Below are positions 21,301-31,085 of a stretch of DNA of 64,000 nucleotides, in pieces (position 1 is the first letter of the stretch; each line of letters starts with the position of its first letter). This DNA comes from Topomyia yanbarensis. Its lineage: Eukaryota > Arthropoda > Insecta > Diptera > Culicidae. Under the pieces are notes generated by a model, which was not told where the DNA came from, ran no database searches, and saw nothing but the letters and a program-made list of their open reading frames with translations. The stretch spans positions 191,299,810 to 191,363,809 of the forward strand of contig NC_080672.1 in NCBI RefSeq assembly GCF_030247195.1. The letters run 5' to 3'. The position numbers and the translations under genes are program-made.

Positions 21301-23763
21301 TTATAAACAAGATTCTTCCACTTTTTTCGAAGGTATGGCTGGCTGCTTGTACGACGACTGTTCGCCTCGAGATGCACCTGCTTGCTTCCTGGGATCACAT
21401 TCGACCGCTGCATGAGTGTTTACGAACGCCTTCTCCTTGCCTCGGTGTCGCTCTTCACGGATCGCCTTCGATGAGTTCGCCATGGGCGTAACAACTCTGC
21501 TGGTAGCGGATGCAATTGTCGTCATATAATCTCCAAAACTGTTCAGGTCCACCATCGGAAAATTTTGCTGGTAAATAGCCCAGTTAAGTTTTACCGTGGC
21601 CGGCAATTTTTCAATGAGCTCCTGCAACAAAGTAGGATTCGACAGATGGTTTGCGCATCCAATTGCCTTCAAGTGCCCTCATAAGTTGCGCACCATCATA
21701 CCAAAACTGACTATCGTTTCCAATCTGTCCGCTCTCGGAGCGGGGGAACTACGAACTTTTGAGATAAGGTTGTGAACTATTTGCTCAGGCCTACCATACA
21801 AGATCTGCAATGTCGATATCACCTCAGGAACCGTCGACGGATGGAGAAGAAGACTACTAACCGCCTTCTTGGCACTGCCCTTGAGGCACCGCTGTAATCG
21901 CAACAGGTTCTCCAACTCCGAATATCCGCACGCATAAGTAGACTGCTGGTAACTAGTGATAAACACCGGCCAGTCAGCAGGATCGCCATCAAATGACGGA
22001 AGCTCTTTGGAGAAAGCTTGTCTTGCCGCAATTTGCTCTTGCGTAAGTCCACACTGGAATCTCGATGACCCATAGTTCACGACAGAGGGACCCACGCCTA
22101 CGGGAGGTTGCTGCAGTTCATGTGGATTCTTTATATGGGGGAGACACATGGGATGGTTCGATAACGGTTCGTATTGAGAGACAACAGTGGGAGAAAACAC
22201 TGACATTGGTCTATACATCGGGGCAGAATATTGAGAACGATCTCCCATTGGAGTAAATATTGAATACTCATCTGGATCACTTGAATAGGGTGGTGAATTT
22301 ATTTCACTCAATGACTTGGCGCTTAGATTGGGTACACTTACCGAGGGAATGAACTGGCTGACGGGGGTTTTACCTGTACGTGCTTCCATTTCTCGTGGTG
22401 GTTGCATTCCATCGTGGGTACTTTCAGGCATTACCTGCAATGATGGTTTATCCGCAATGCCTTCGTCAGCACCGGGCTGCTCCTGCCGTAGCGAAATCTG
22501 CATGTCTATGAGCGATTGTTTCAGTTTTTGAAGAAGCATTAATTCTCCCTCTTTTTCTTCCAACTTCTTCTGATCCTTATACTTCACTTCTTCTTCTTCT
22601 CGCTGTCGTAGTTGTCTAAGAAGATCTGCTTCCCGCCGTCGTTGCAACTCGTACTGTTGTTTTTCGTGCTCCATCAGTTGGTTAACTTATTTGACCAAGT
22701 GCAACTCTCTTCTACGTCGCATTTCAATTTCCTTCTCGTACGCTTCTTGTTGTTGGACACGTTGTTTACGTAACTCTGTGGTTTCCATATTCCACATGTC
22801 ATACAAGGTTAATGGGGTCTTTGGACGAGCACCGCACTGCGTAACCTTGAGATTACTATCGTTCAGTATGTCCACAAACGGCTGTACATTTACCCGTTGA
22901 ATTTGGGCTAGGCCGTCAACGTCCGCTGTTCTCACGGAGTCCTCATCCTCACCGATTGCTATGCTTCCGACTGTTTCGTTCCGTTCAGTGTTGGCTGTTC
23001 CCCCAACATTAGATTCTGGAGGATTAGCGTTAATCTCAGTGCTCGTGTGAGCCGGATGGGTTACCGTCTGCAATGGGGTGGATGTACACGGCACGATTGT
23101 ACGGTGGCGCAGAAGCTCGTCTCGTGTGTGATCGGTCTCAGCACCTGCAGCGTTCTGGTCTTTAACCCAACTTTTCACTCTACTATTCTGCTTCGTTCGA
23201 ACACTCAACAAGTTGGATGTTTCTGCGTCCTCTTGTTGGTCTGGTAACTGGTATTTTCTCGCAATGTACTGCTTCTCGCGTACCAACTCCTCCTGGGTAG
23301 CTCTCAGGTTCAACGCCTTTTCAGCTTCCAACAACTCCTGCTGAAGCATCTCCTCCTCTCTTCCTCCAAACGCTCCATTTCGCGGGCCACACGTGCTCTT
23401 CGAGAGCACGTGGTGTTGGCGCGAAAAGGCACGGAACGCACAGCACACACAGGAATGGTTTGGAATGTTCTGTATTATAATTCACCCCAGCACAAAGGAA
23501 ATGGTACCAGCGAGAGCAATGATCACATTGTACCATGTACCACCTGCATTATTGTGGCCGTCGCATGCTCCGCAGTCCTTTTCATCCGCTCGCTCATCGT
23601 CAATCACATCTGCTACGAAATTAACCTCCGACGATGGCCGTGATGAAACCTCACGTGGATCACCATCATTTTTATGGTTAGCTGCATGTTTCTCTGCAGC
23701 TCGTGTCTGCGAGCGAGTCTGCCGAACAAAGGATTTCCGAAGTATCTCCGTGCAAGAATGCAA
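21301..23763 (-). pseudogene. BEL A gag with N-terminal PHD-like finger
   Basis: Order from the N-terminus: a PHD-like Cys/His cluster (about 23320-23600: CGACDGH, CDHCSRWYHFLCAGV, FLCVLC) with a one-base frameshift between its halves near 23540; an acidic linker; charged coiled coils (22700-22760, 22540-22670: EKQQYELQRRREADLLRQL); a DUF1759-type gag core (ELPSFDGDPADWPVF, LQRCLKGSAKKAV, LYGRPEQIV) near 21680-22030; and a zinc knuckle CxxCGGGGHQIATC at 21260-21310. In-frame stops occur at 22687, 21679 and 21301. Gag would form the particle. A PHD finger normally reads histone H3 tails, so chromatin tethering is an inference. Confidence 0.82.
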
Positions 23764-24410
23764 ATTCTTGAGTTTCTGCTACGACTGAATTTCGGATGCT
23801 TTTCTCACAATAATTTTCAGCTCAATATAATTTTGTCTAATTGTACTAACAATTTGGTTTCCGAATAACAACTTCTCAATCGCAACAGAATGTATCTATT
23901 GATTTATATTTATATGGAATAATATTTAAATTTATAACAAAGTATATTTATTGTTAAGTAGAAAATAATTTGCTCCTAGCTTTTCAAGGAATTGCAAAAA
24001 ACTGATTTTTTGAAGCAGAATACTTCTAATGTTTCAATATGGGGTTCCGTTTCAAAAATTTCAGTTGAGAAATTTTCCCAGGTTTGAAATGCGAATATCT
24101 TCCGTTCTACTGAAGGAAATTGCAATATTTTTGCACTATCTGATCGGAAATTCGTGCACGTATTTCGTATTAAATTTCGGAATTAGTGCGACTACTATAA
24201 ATAAACCAAAACAAGCATTTTTAGAAAATCTGTCGAAAACAGCGATGAAAATGCGCAATTTGCAAGCACATTTCACGCAGAGCCGTCAAAAAGGAGCATG
24301 TAAGCGTTTCATTACATACGGGAATGTTATATATACAGGTCACGCGAGCTTGTTTTATATCAGTGGGTGCTCGCTTACCACACGAGTAACATGCTCGTCC
24401 GGACGGTACA

Positions 24411-24677
24411 ATGAGCGGTATCATGTTTGCGTTCCCTACCAAGCGTCATCGCAAGGTTCTTCGTGATAAAATCCAGGGAATCACCAAATTCGGCGTCTGG
24501 CTCGTCGTGGTGGTGTAAAATGCATTTCCGATTTAATCTACGAATGCTGATGGTGTGGAGGAAAATGTCATCCGAGATGCCGTGACCTATACTGAACACG
24601 CCAAGCGCAAAACCTCAATGAATGTCGTCTATACTCTGAAGCGGCAGGGACGCACTTTGTATGGATTTGGAAGTTGA
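24411..24677 (+). pseudogene. Histone H4 pseudogene
   Basis: From ATG 24411 the frame gives TKRHRKVLRDKIQGITK. A frameshift moves [17 protein letters not shown] to another frame, then the first frame resumes with [31 protein letters not shown] and a stop at 24675-24677. This matches the H4 fold from residue ~15 to the C-terminus. The Gly/Lys N-terminal tail is replaced, and about ten residues around ETRGVLK are lost. TATA-like sequence lies upstream (24331-24338). Downstream at about 24711 only the left arm of the histone stem-loop (GGCCCTTTTCA) survives, followed by CAAAGAATAAG, which resembles the U7-binding downstream element. Confidence 0.88.
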
Positions 24678-25088
24678 AAAGGTAGAACTCACTTGTATCA
24701 TTATAAAAAAGGCCCTTTTCATTTCAAAGAATAAGTTTGCATTTTCTGTTTCATGGACTTTTTTCTGCCTGGAGAGCAATTTTGGTTAAACCCTAAATTA
24801 TGATTTATTTCAGTACGCAAATTGCAAATATGGCTAGGAACAAACCGGAGTGAAGTGAAAAACAACAGGCGCATTCAAAAAAGGTTTCAATTCTCAAACA
24901 TTTTACCAAGGTATTACATTACTCTCTTTACCCTGAGTGTTCGATCCGTATTCTCCGTATTGGAAACACAATTTCAATTTTGTTCTTTATAAAAAATATG
25001 TGGTCGACCAACGAAGGGGTGGAGCTACGAAGAACACATATTGAGGACAACACAAAAAAGGATGAGCTTACATTGTGCTGTAGTCAGG

Positions 25089-25245
25089 TATAAAAACTCA
25101 GCATGCTGTTGTTCACGATCAGTTCGTTTGCAGCATCTCCCGCGAAATTCAAACCGCCGTCCGTTTGCTGCTGTCAGAAGAGTTGGCCAAGCACGCCGTC
25201 TCAGATGGTACCAAAACTGTTACCATATACACCAGCTCCAAGTAA
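25089..25245 (+). pseudogene. Histone H2B C-terminal fragment fused to a promoter-like region
   Basis: From 25132 the frame reads [20 protein letters not shown] and continues through [10 protein letters not shown] to YTSSK and TAA (25243-25245). This is the last ~37 residues of H2B with a few substitutions (for example PGE to SEE). The first ~85 codons are missing: a TATAAAA at 25089-25095 lies only 40 bp upstream, so a deletion has joined promoter-like DNA to the C-terminal helix. No H2B could be made. The downstream stem-loop is perfect. Confidence 0.88.
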
Positions 25246-25269
25246 ATTCAGAGCACTGCCCAAACAAAA

Positions 25270-25285
25270 GGCCCTTTTCAGGGCC
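25270..25285 (+). promoter_or_regulatory. Histone mRNA 3' stem-loop (H2B relic) with downstream element
   Basis: GGCCCTTTTCAGGGCC is an exact match to the conserved 16-nt SLBP stem-loop, 24 nt after the H2B stop. ACAAAGAATC at 25299-25308 has the purine-rich character of the U7 snRNA-binding histone downstream element. Both are at the spacing expected for cleavage between them. Confidence 0.85.
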
Positions 25286-26260
25286 ATCAATTTATCGACA
25301 AAGAATCGAATTGAAGTTTTGTTATTACAAGCATCAGAAAGTGGCTTGCCAAGAGCTTTGGATGGTAAGTGAGCCACTTGTGAACAATATCGTCGCTTTC
25401 AAGTAGAATGGCACAAAATAAAAAAGTTATGTGTGTGATTTGTAGACAGGTTAGTGTAATGATTCAATTTACAAAAATCGAACGTTTTCTAACGTTTCGA
25501 TATAGGTGCTCCGTTTCAAAATGTTCGGCCAGAATGCTGCCTGTTTTTCTAAAAGTGAAAATCTTCTGTTGTACTGAATGAAAACCTTCGATTTTTGCGC
25601 TGATTGGAAATAGTTGTTGTAGTAGATAACAGTTAGAGGTAATAAAATATTAATAATCGACTAAAAACATTTAGCAACGTAGGAATATAAAATAAAATGG
25701 CTATACTTTGCCGGAAGCATTCTCGCTTAAGGGTATTGGTGAGAGAGAAAGATCGCAAAAAACGTCTTGAGGTCGACGGTAGCACGATGACGTGAAATCG
25801 TGGTAGAGAGATTTGTTGGAGATGTCCCGAAGTTGGAATTGAGAAGGAGCAACTAGGTTGAGAGCACGTCTCGTGCGACTATAGAAAGCGAAAGCTGTGA
25901 GAATTGAGTATCTATCTCGATGGTATCGTACAGTTGGACGGGTGGAAAGTTTCTTTCGGCTACATACGTCTGTTTTGAATTTCGTGGAATAGGTCGCTCG
26001 AATTGTTGCAAGAACGAACTTGGAATGAGAGCGTGGCTTGGTCCACGAAAAGAAGCGAAGGGTCGTGGTCGCTGAGATTAGCGTAGAGCGTTATTCTGTT
26101 GGAAAAATTTAGCACGAACGGACGTGTTGTACAGCTGTTTTGCTTCGGACGAGAGCAATGGCTGCTTGGCGTCACGATAGTTGTGACTAGTTGTGTAGAA
26201 TGTACAATTACTGAAAATAACAGATTTTGTGAAAGCAGTGGTTGGTCCGTACAATTCGAT

Positions 26261-26502
26261 TCCAAGCGAGCCAGACTAGTTTTCGTTGGAAGGTCCATCT
26301 CTGACAAAAGAAATAAACTATTTCATTTTGAATTCAACTACAAGTTCCTTGAAAACAGCACAGCTAAAAAACTTTTGGGTTTTCCCAAAAGTTTTTTAGC
26401 TGTGCTGTTTTCAAGGAACTTGTAGTTGAATTCAAAATGAAATAGTTTATTTCTTTTGTCAGAGATGGACCTTCCAACGAAAACTAGTCTGACTCGCTTG
26501 GA
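26261..26502. repeat. 242-bp near-perfect hairpin
   Basis: The arms 26261-26379 and about 26384-26502 are nearly perfect reverse complements (start TCCAAGCGAGCC, end GACTCGCTTGGA; centre AAAAGTTTT-type). Only a few mismatches occur, near the outer ends. It lies between the H2B and H3 relics and has no obvious TSD. It could be a foldback element, a hairpin-RNA source or an assembly artefact. Confidence 0.8.
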
Positions 26503-26648
26503 AAACCTATATTTTCCACTATAATAAAAACTAGTGCCCCCGCCGCACAGCATCATCAAGATTGATAGTAATTCAAGCCGGGAGGAAAGGGGGAGGGAGG
26601 TTGTAAGGCAATGGAAAATTTCATTTATATCTTACTTTATAATTGGCT

Positions 26649-26664
26649 GGTCCTGAAAAGAACT
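26649..26664 (-). promoter_or_regulatory. Damaged histone 3' stem-loop (H3 relic)
   Basis: On the minus strand AGTTCTTTTCAGGACC keeps the loop and one arm of the histone stem-loop. One arm has changes allowing only partial pairing. It follows the H3 pseudogene by about 30 nt. Confidence 0.7.
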
Positions 26665-26689
26665 TGTTGGTTTACGGTTTATTTTGGGT

Positions 26690-26878
26690 CACAATTTAGG
26701 CCCGCTCGATTTCTGATAGCTGTGAATTTCTCGCAGGGCGACAGTTTCTGTTCGATAGCGATGAGGCTTCTTAACGCCAACCGTGACTGGGGCACTTTTA
26801 CACGGCCTTCGTTGCCAACTGCTTGCGGGGAGCCTTTCCTCCGGTGGACTTACGAGCGGTTTGTTTGGTACAGGCCAT
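26690..26878 (-). pseudogene. Histone H3 N-terminal pseudogene
   Basis: Minus-strand ATG 26876-26878 gives [20 protein letters not shown] then LATKA, the canonical H3 tail with Arg2 changed to Cys. A nonsense codon and frameshift follow around K27. Recognisable H3 continues (KPHRYR-like, then TVALRE, YQKS) and stops near residue 60. The remaining histone fold is deleted and the 3' UTR with a damaged stem-loop follows. Transcription is divergent relative to the H4 and H2B relics, as is common for histone units. Confidence 0.88.
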
Positions 26879-27271
26879 GTAGCGAAAAATGCTGATCTGC
26901 TACTTCTCTGATGCTGGTAGTAGGACGACGGTCAAACGCTCGTTTTCGTGCCTTCATTCATAAAAGTTCAACAATATTTTCAAAGAATGTTGTCAACTTG
27001 ATAATTCCAAAAATACTCCACATAAACTATGAATGTGCAAAAGACGACAAAATCGCATAGAAATTGCTTATTCCAGAGCAGAATTTACCGGTCTAAAGTG
27101 TATTCTACTTCACTCCGGTCATGTCTCTGACATTACCCACCCATCTTTTTTTGGTTCACTTTCCTGTCAGTCGTTTTCGTTGCCAAAGATGGGTTGTCAG
27201 ATGCGACGCAACTGGTATAACACTGACTCAGTCCGATTTGCGTACGAGGGGTATTTGTCCGCAACACCACC

Positions 27272-27749
27272 ATTTCTTAGTAATAGTACCATTTTACGGA
27301 CGCTTTGCTTTAATATTTATTTTAAGATATTCATATTAAAATACACATTCTGATCCATCATTCCATCAATGAAGACCATATTTCTAGCACTTCTAGTGGA
27401 CATATAATGCCCCATACAATAACTTCACTGTCACTGCGCTTAGCTGCTGTTATAAGGCTTTTACGTCCAGGCCTGAGGTCGATTTTCTCCACTCGAAACA
27501 ACAGCCATTTCAGTCAAAGATGTTGAATTTGGACTCGTAGACAAAGTTTACAACCTTTCCAATGTTCCTATAAAATGTTTCAATGTTGTTTAGTAAATAA
27601 AAAATCAATTCTTTGTTCTTCTCATTGATGAACAGCATCTTGCTCAGAACACGGGCATTGTAATTATCCGTTCTCCATACATTACGAGCCGTACCAGAGC
27701 AGACTTATACTTAAATGCTATGATTCAATTTATTTACCATGTATATAAC
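27272..27749. other. Spacer between the two BEL elements
   Basis: About 480 bp between the BEL A TSD and the BEL B TSD. AT-rich; I see no gene or repeat boundary. Confidence 0.4.
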
Positions 27750-28192
27750 TGTTGGCGAGACCACTGGGCTATCCGCTGACAACAGTGGAGTGAGTTCCGG
27801 ACGCGCACACAAAATGACAAGCAGAACTGTCACCGTTCACTGAGACGAGAAGGAATGATAACGTGCACGCTGGTTAGTTAGCCAGAATTCTTTATAATAT
27901 AATCTTGCTCATATCATCTTTATTATCTCAGAATTAATTGATCGTAGGTAGTGTTGTGACCAATATGAACAAAAATAATTATTATTCAATTTTAGTCTTA
28001 TAGTCGTGATCTCATTGGATAGGAAGTTTCGGATTAGAAGAGGGTAGAAACACTTATAAGTAAGTGGTGAAATTGTTTGTTGAATTGTATAACCTAACTT
28101 ATAACCCTGCTGAATTACATTGCAGCTTTGAAGCTGTGCAGTCAACTGCTATCAAATCGGCGTTTTCCCCACCGAAACAATCCTTACCAACA
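27750..28192 (+). repeat. BEL B 5' LTR
   Basis: A 443-bp LTR with TG...CA ends. It is about 60 bp longer than the 3' LTR, owing to a segment at about 28020-28065 and a smaller one near 28083 that are missing downstream. The rest is almost identical. Confidence 0.9.
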
Positions 28193-28236
28193 AACTTCAA
28201 AGTTATAAATCTTCGCTATAAAGCAAGCCTTTATTA

Positions 28237-29332
28237 CCATGGATAAAAAAACTGCAGGAAATGTGACCTGCCGGATTCCGCGGACAACATGGTAGGGTGT
28301 GATAAATGCGACGGATGGATGCACTTTAAATGCGCTGGTGTTAGCGACTCCATTGCTGACCCAGAAAGAAGTTGGCAGTGTGACGATTGCAAAGCTGCCC
28401 TCGACTCCTTCAGTAAGATTTCAATTGTTGCAATTGAAAATGTTTGCAGAAGAAGATGAAGCCAGGAATAAGCAAGCCGCAGAGGAGGAAGAGATGCTGA
28501 AGAAACAACAAGCTGAGGAGGAAGAACGTCGAAATCAGCAGAAAATATATGAAGCTGAACGTAGAAAACAAAAGGCAAAAGAAGATAAAGCTATGCGAGA
28601 AAAACAACTCGCTGTCGAAGAGTTATTCCTCGCGAAGAAGTACGAGTTGGCCGTTGGAGAAATGGACGAGGAAGAAGAAGGAGCTAGCCGGCGAAGTAAA
28701 TTGAGCAGTAGGGCAGGCAGAGACAAGGTGAAAACGTGGTTAAGTCGCCACGCGAGCAGCGAAACGCGTCAGGAAGTTAAAGACCCTCTGTGTCGTGTAA
28801 AGCATGATGTCCAACAATCTGCTGGTCCACAGGCAATTTCACAGAGGAATCCAACATCAGTATCGCCCAATGTGGTTGATTCAGCTCCAACCTATCATGC
28901 ACCACAGTCATCCTCAACCCCGCACAACGCAGATGCAGTTTTCGGAATAGTAAACGTATCAATGATGAACACAGCACAAAGGGCTTATTCAGAGGCGTCA
29001 GTCATTCCACCGTGTCCTGTCATAGCATCTGCGACTACACACATGTACGTTCCACCTTGCCCTCTTGGTATATGGACCACTCAGGCTCCGATTGTCACGT
29101 GCCCTCCAATGACGGGTATGGGTACATCACCGGAACTACCAACGTGCCCAGCAGTAACGGGCTTCTCCACATCGCTGTACACTATGCGCCATCCTCTAAA
29201 TATTGTGTACAGTGCACCGAATCACGCTCCCGCGCTTCCACCAACCACTTTTGCGACATCGGTTGGGTGCGTTTAAGATCTGTATAATCCTTCCCCACGT
29301 ATGTCAGCGTTTGAACAAGCGCGTATGCCTAT
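28237..29332 (+). pseudogene. BEL B gag, N-terminal part with PHD-like finger
   Basis: After ATG 28237 a one-base shift leads into a C4HC3-like cluster: CRKCDLPDSADNMVGCDKC, then GWMHFKCAGV and WQCDDC (28251-28392), a good PHD finger match. Another shift near 28440 enters a strongly charged coiled coil (EEDEARNKQAAEEEEMLKKQ and onward, about 28440-28660), then a Thr/Pro-rich linker to 29320. The frame is cut at 29332 inside a TSD and resumes at 33785. A PHD finger at the head of a gag suggests chromatin binding, which is inference. Confidence 0.83.
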
Positions 29333-30624
29333 CAGTGCAGTAAAATTTCATTTCATTGAATCGAAACTGAATGAACGCAGTCAATCAGTCGTCTACGGCA
29401 GCATTCACATTCATTTAACGCATCAGTTGCTGTTGATCTGAAGCTGGGTTCATGGCACTTCACTCACCGCTGCTTTCAAATGAGTCGCAATTCATATTCA
29501 ACCTCCTTCGTTTGATCCTCTCAAATGAATAGATCCGCTTTCAATTTACCCAGTGAGCACCAGTCAAATGAGATCCGGGTAAACCTAAGACAAAAAGAGA
29601 CAACTGGCTTCGTATTTTTGGTTATCATGCCTCTCTTGTGCCAGATGACAGATGAGTGTATGCAGCTAGCGAGGTTGGCAGTGCAGCCAATTTCTTTGTC
29701 ATATTTAGATATGTTGCTATAATACACATAATAATGACTGTTTTATTGACACACATTTCGCCAACATTTATCTGGTACTAATCAATCCAACTTTTTTGTC
29801 ACATACTACATGTTTTTAGCAAATTTGGCCAGCATAACAGCCTATTCATCAGAATCAAATTTGCAACAAAAATATTATAGAGATGAACGTACTACCAAAT
29901 AGCATTTTTCATTGCAACCAGTTTCAATAAGCTGTTATTAGTAGATTCATTATTTTCGTCTGAACTCTGCGAATTTAAGAAATTTTGAAAAAAAAAATAT
30001 GATAGCCGCAGTATGCTATCATAATTGTACGAAGCTGTCAAATTTATTGCTAAACTCAAATATGTAATTCAGCTATTTTTTGCACCTCTACCAATAGTTT
30101 CCTGTGTAAAATTCCGATGACATGGTGAAGAGGTAAAACACTTCCACACTGGTTCTATAGGAACACATTACGAGCACAGTCTACAGATACGAGAATCTTT
30201 TCTTTTTCAGAAAGAATTCGAAAAGGTTTTGCTCGATATGAATGCTATAAATAGGTCATATCGAAGGTGGGTTTATTGATTTGAGGTAACCAAAAGGCGC
30301 CATATTGGATTGATTGATTGCAAAATGTCCTCAATCATCAGTTTCCGTCATCTAGTGACCATCATTGCAAAAGCGATATAGATATATATTGATCATGGTT
30401 TTTACTGTGGTGGTTACCCGAAACCGCCATCTTTGTTTTCAAAATGGCCTAAATTTATAAATTACGGTATTTTATGATTATTTTAAATGATACCCATATT
30501 GATAGTTGTTTTCACAGTTTCTTGGTCACTATAGGCCGCAATCTTGGATTTCAAAATGGCCTAACCTCCTTTCAAATGGTATCCATGTTACCCTCATCTC
30601 TGATTTAAAAATGACTTTAACCAT

Positions 30625-31085
30625 TGAACTTGAGCTTGAGCTTGACCTTGTACGACCGCCCCTAGCTGCTACTCCGTTATCGATCTAGACTAGCTGAAGT
30701 TGCACAGGGAATCAGTAGATAGTTATGCTTGGGATTAGGGAAACATCTTTCAATGTGCAACTCCTGGTAATCTTAAAGTGTTTATTGATCAAAACCGGCG
30801 CCGGCCTGGCCCGAACGTAGATCGCGGAAGGAACGTTAGTCCGATACTTGTTTTGCTAGAGACCGTAAATACTACTGCACACTCCACAAGTATCACGGGA
30901 GGACGATATTTGTTAGTAACTAGATATCGACTCATCAACTCATGGACCGGGAACCAACGGCTTTACTTCCCTTCCGAAGGAAGATTTTGCACCTCAGAAA
31001 AATTTCAGCGACCTCGGCTGGGATTGCACCCAGACTAACTGGGATGGGTGGCTGTCACACTTACCACTCAACCAACTAAGCCTTC
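30625..31085 (-). mobile_element. tRNA-derived SINE
   Basis: On the minus strand a tRNA-like head has a box A match TGGTTGAGTGG (31064-31074) and a box B-like GGTGCAATCCC (31020-31030). An unrelated body follows, and the tail is short AAGCTC-type repeats (about 30627-30650). Near-identical flanks AAAATGACTTTAACCAT (30608-30624) and AAAATGACTTAAACCAT (31090-31106) look like a 17-bp TSD. Part of it is copied at 32591-32810 by the later tandem duplication. Confidence 0.75.

Larger units (their letters stand above)
24013..27147. other. Inserted degenerate histone-cluster segment
   Basis: A 3.1-kb block inside the BEL A 5' LTR. It contains H4 (+, 24411-24677), the H2B C-terminus (+, 25132-25245) and the H3 N-terminus (-, about 26690-26878), each followed by an intact or damaged histone 3' stem-loop. 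About 200 bp upstream of H4 (24030-24240) recurs at 25490-25690. Mosquito histone genes are normally in multigene repeats. Non-coding spacers are retained, so this is DNA-level transfer, not retroposition. No TIRs are seen at the junctions, only the T run. Confidence 0.75.
11456..27266 (-). mobile_element. BEL/Pao LTR retrotransposon 'BEL A' with nested insertions
   Basis: The outer ends are TGTTG...CAACA-type LTR termini, flanked by the 5-bp direct repeat CCACC at 11451-11455 and 27267-27271; BEL/Pao elements typically make 5-bp TSDs. On the minus strand the order is 5' LTR, PHD-like finger, coiled-coil gag, zinc knuckle, aspartic protease, RT, RNase H, integrase, C-terminal domain, polypurine tract, 3' LTR. 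Three insertions inflate it: TA-MITEs in the 3' LTR (11654-12802), a 4.3-kb TIR segment in pol (15975-20306) and a histone-derived block in the 5' LTR (about 24013-27147). Numerous stops, frameshifts and pol deletions make it inactive. Confidence 0.9.
23777..27266 (-). repeat. BEL A 5' LTR, split by histone-derived DNA
   Basis: LTR sequence occupies 23777-24012 and about 27148-27266 (about 358 bp joined) and matches the 3' LTR. The break falls in a T run of 6-7 bases. The intervening 3.1 kb is not LTR but holds the histone relics. The outer end CAACA meets the CCACC TSD. Confidence 0.88.

Noticed and set aside
24411..26878. Functional histone genes
   Set aside because: H4 has frameshifts and a lost segment, H2B lacks its first ~85 codons, and H3 has a nonsense codon and lost its fold.
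31020..31074. A functional tRNA gene on the minus strand
   Set aside because: Box A/B matches exist, but the cloverleaf is not supported. The flanking TSD and unrelated body indicate a SINE.
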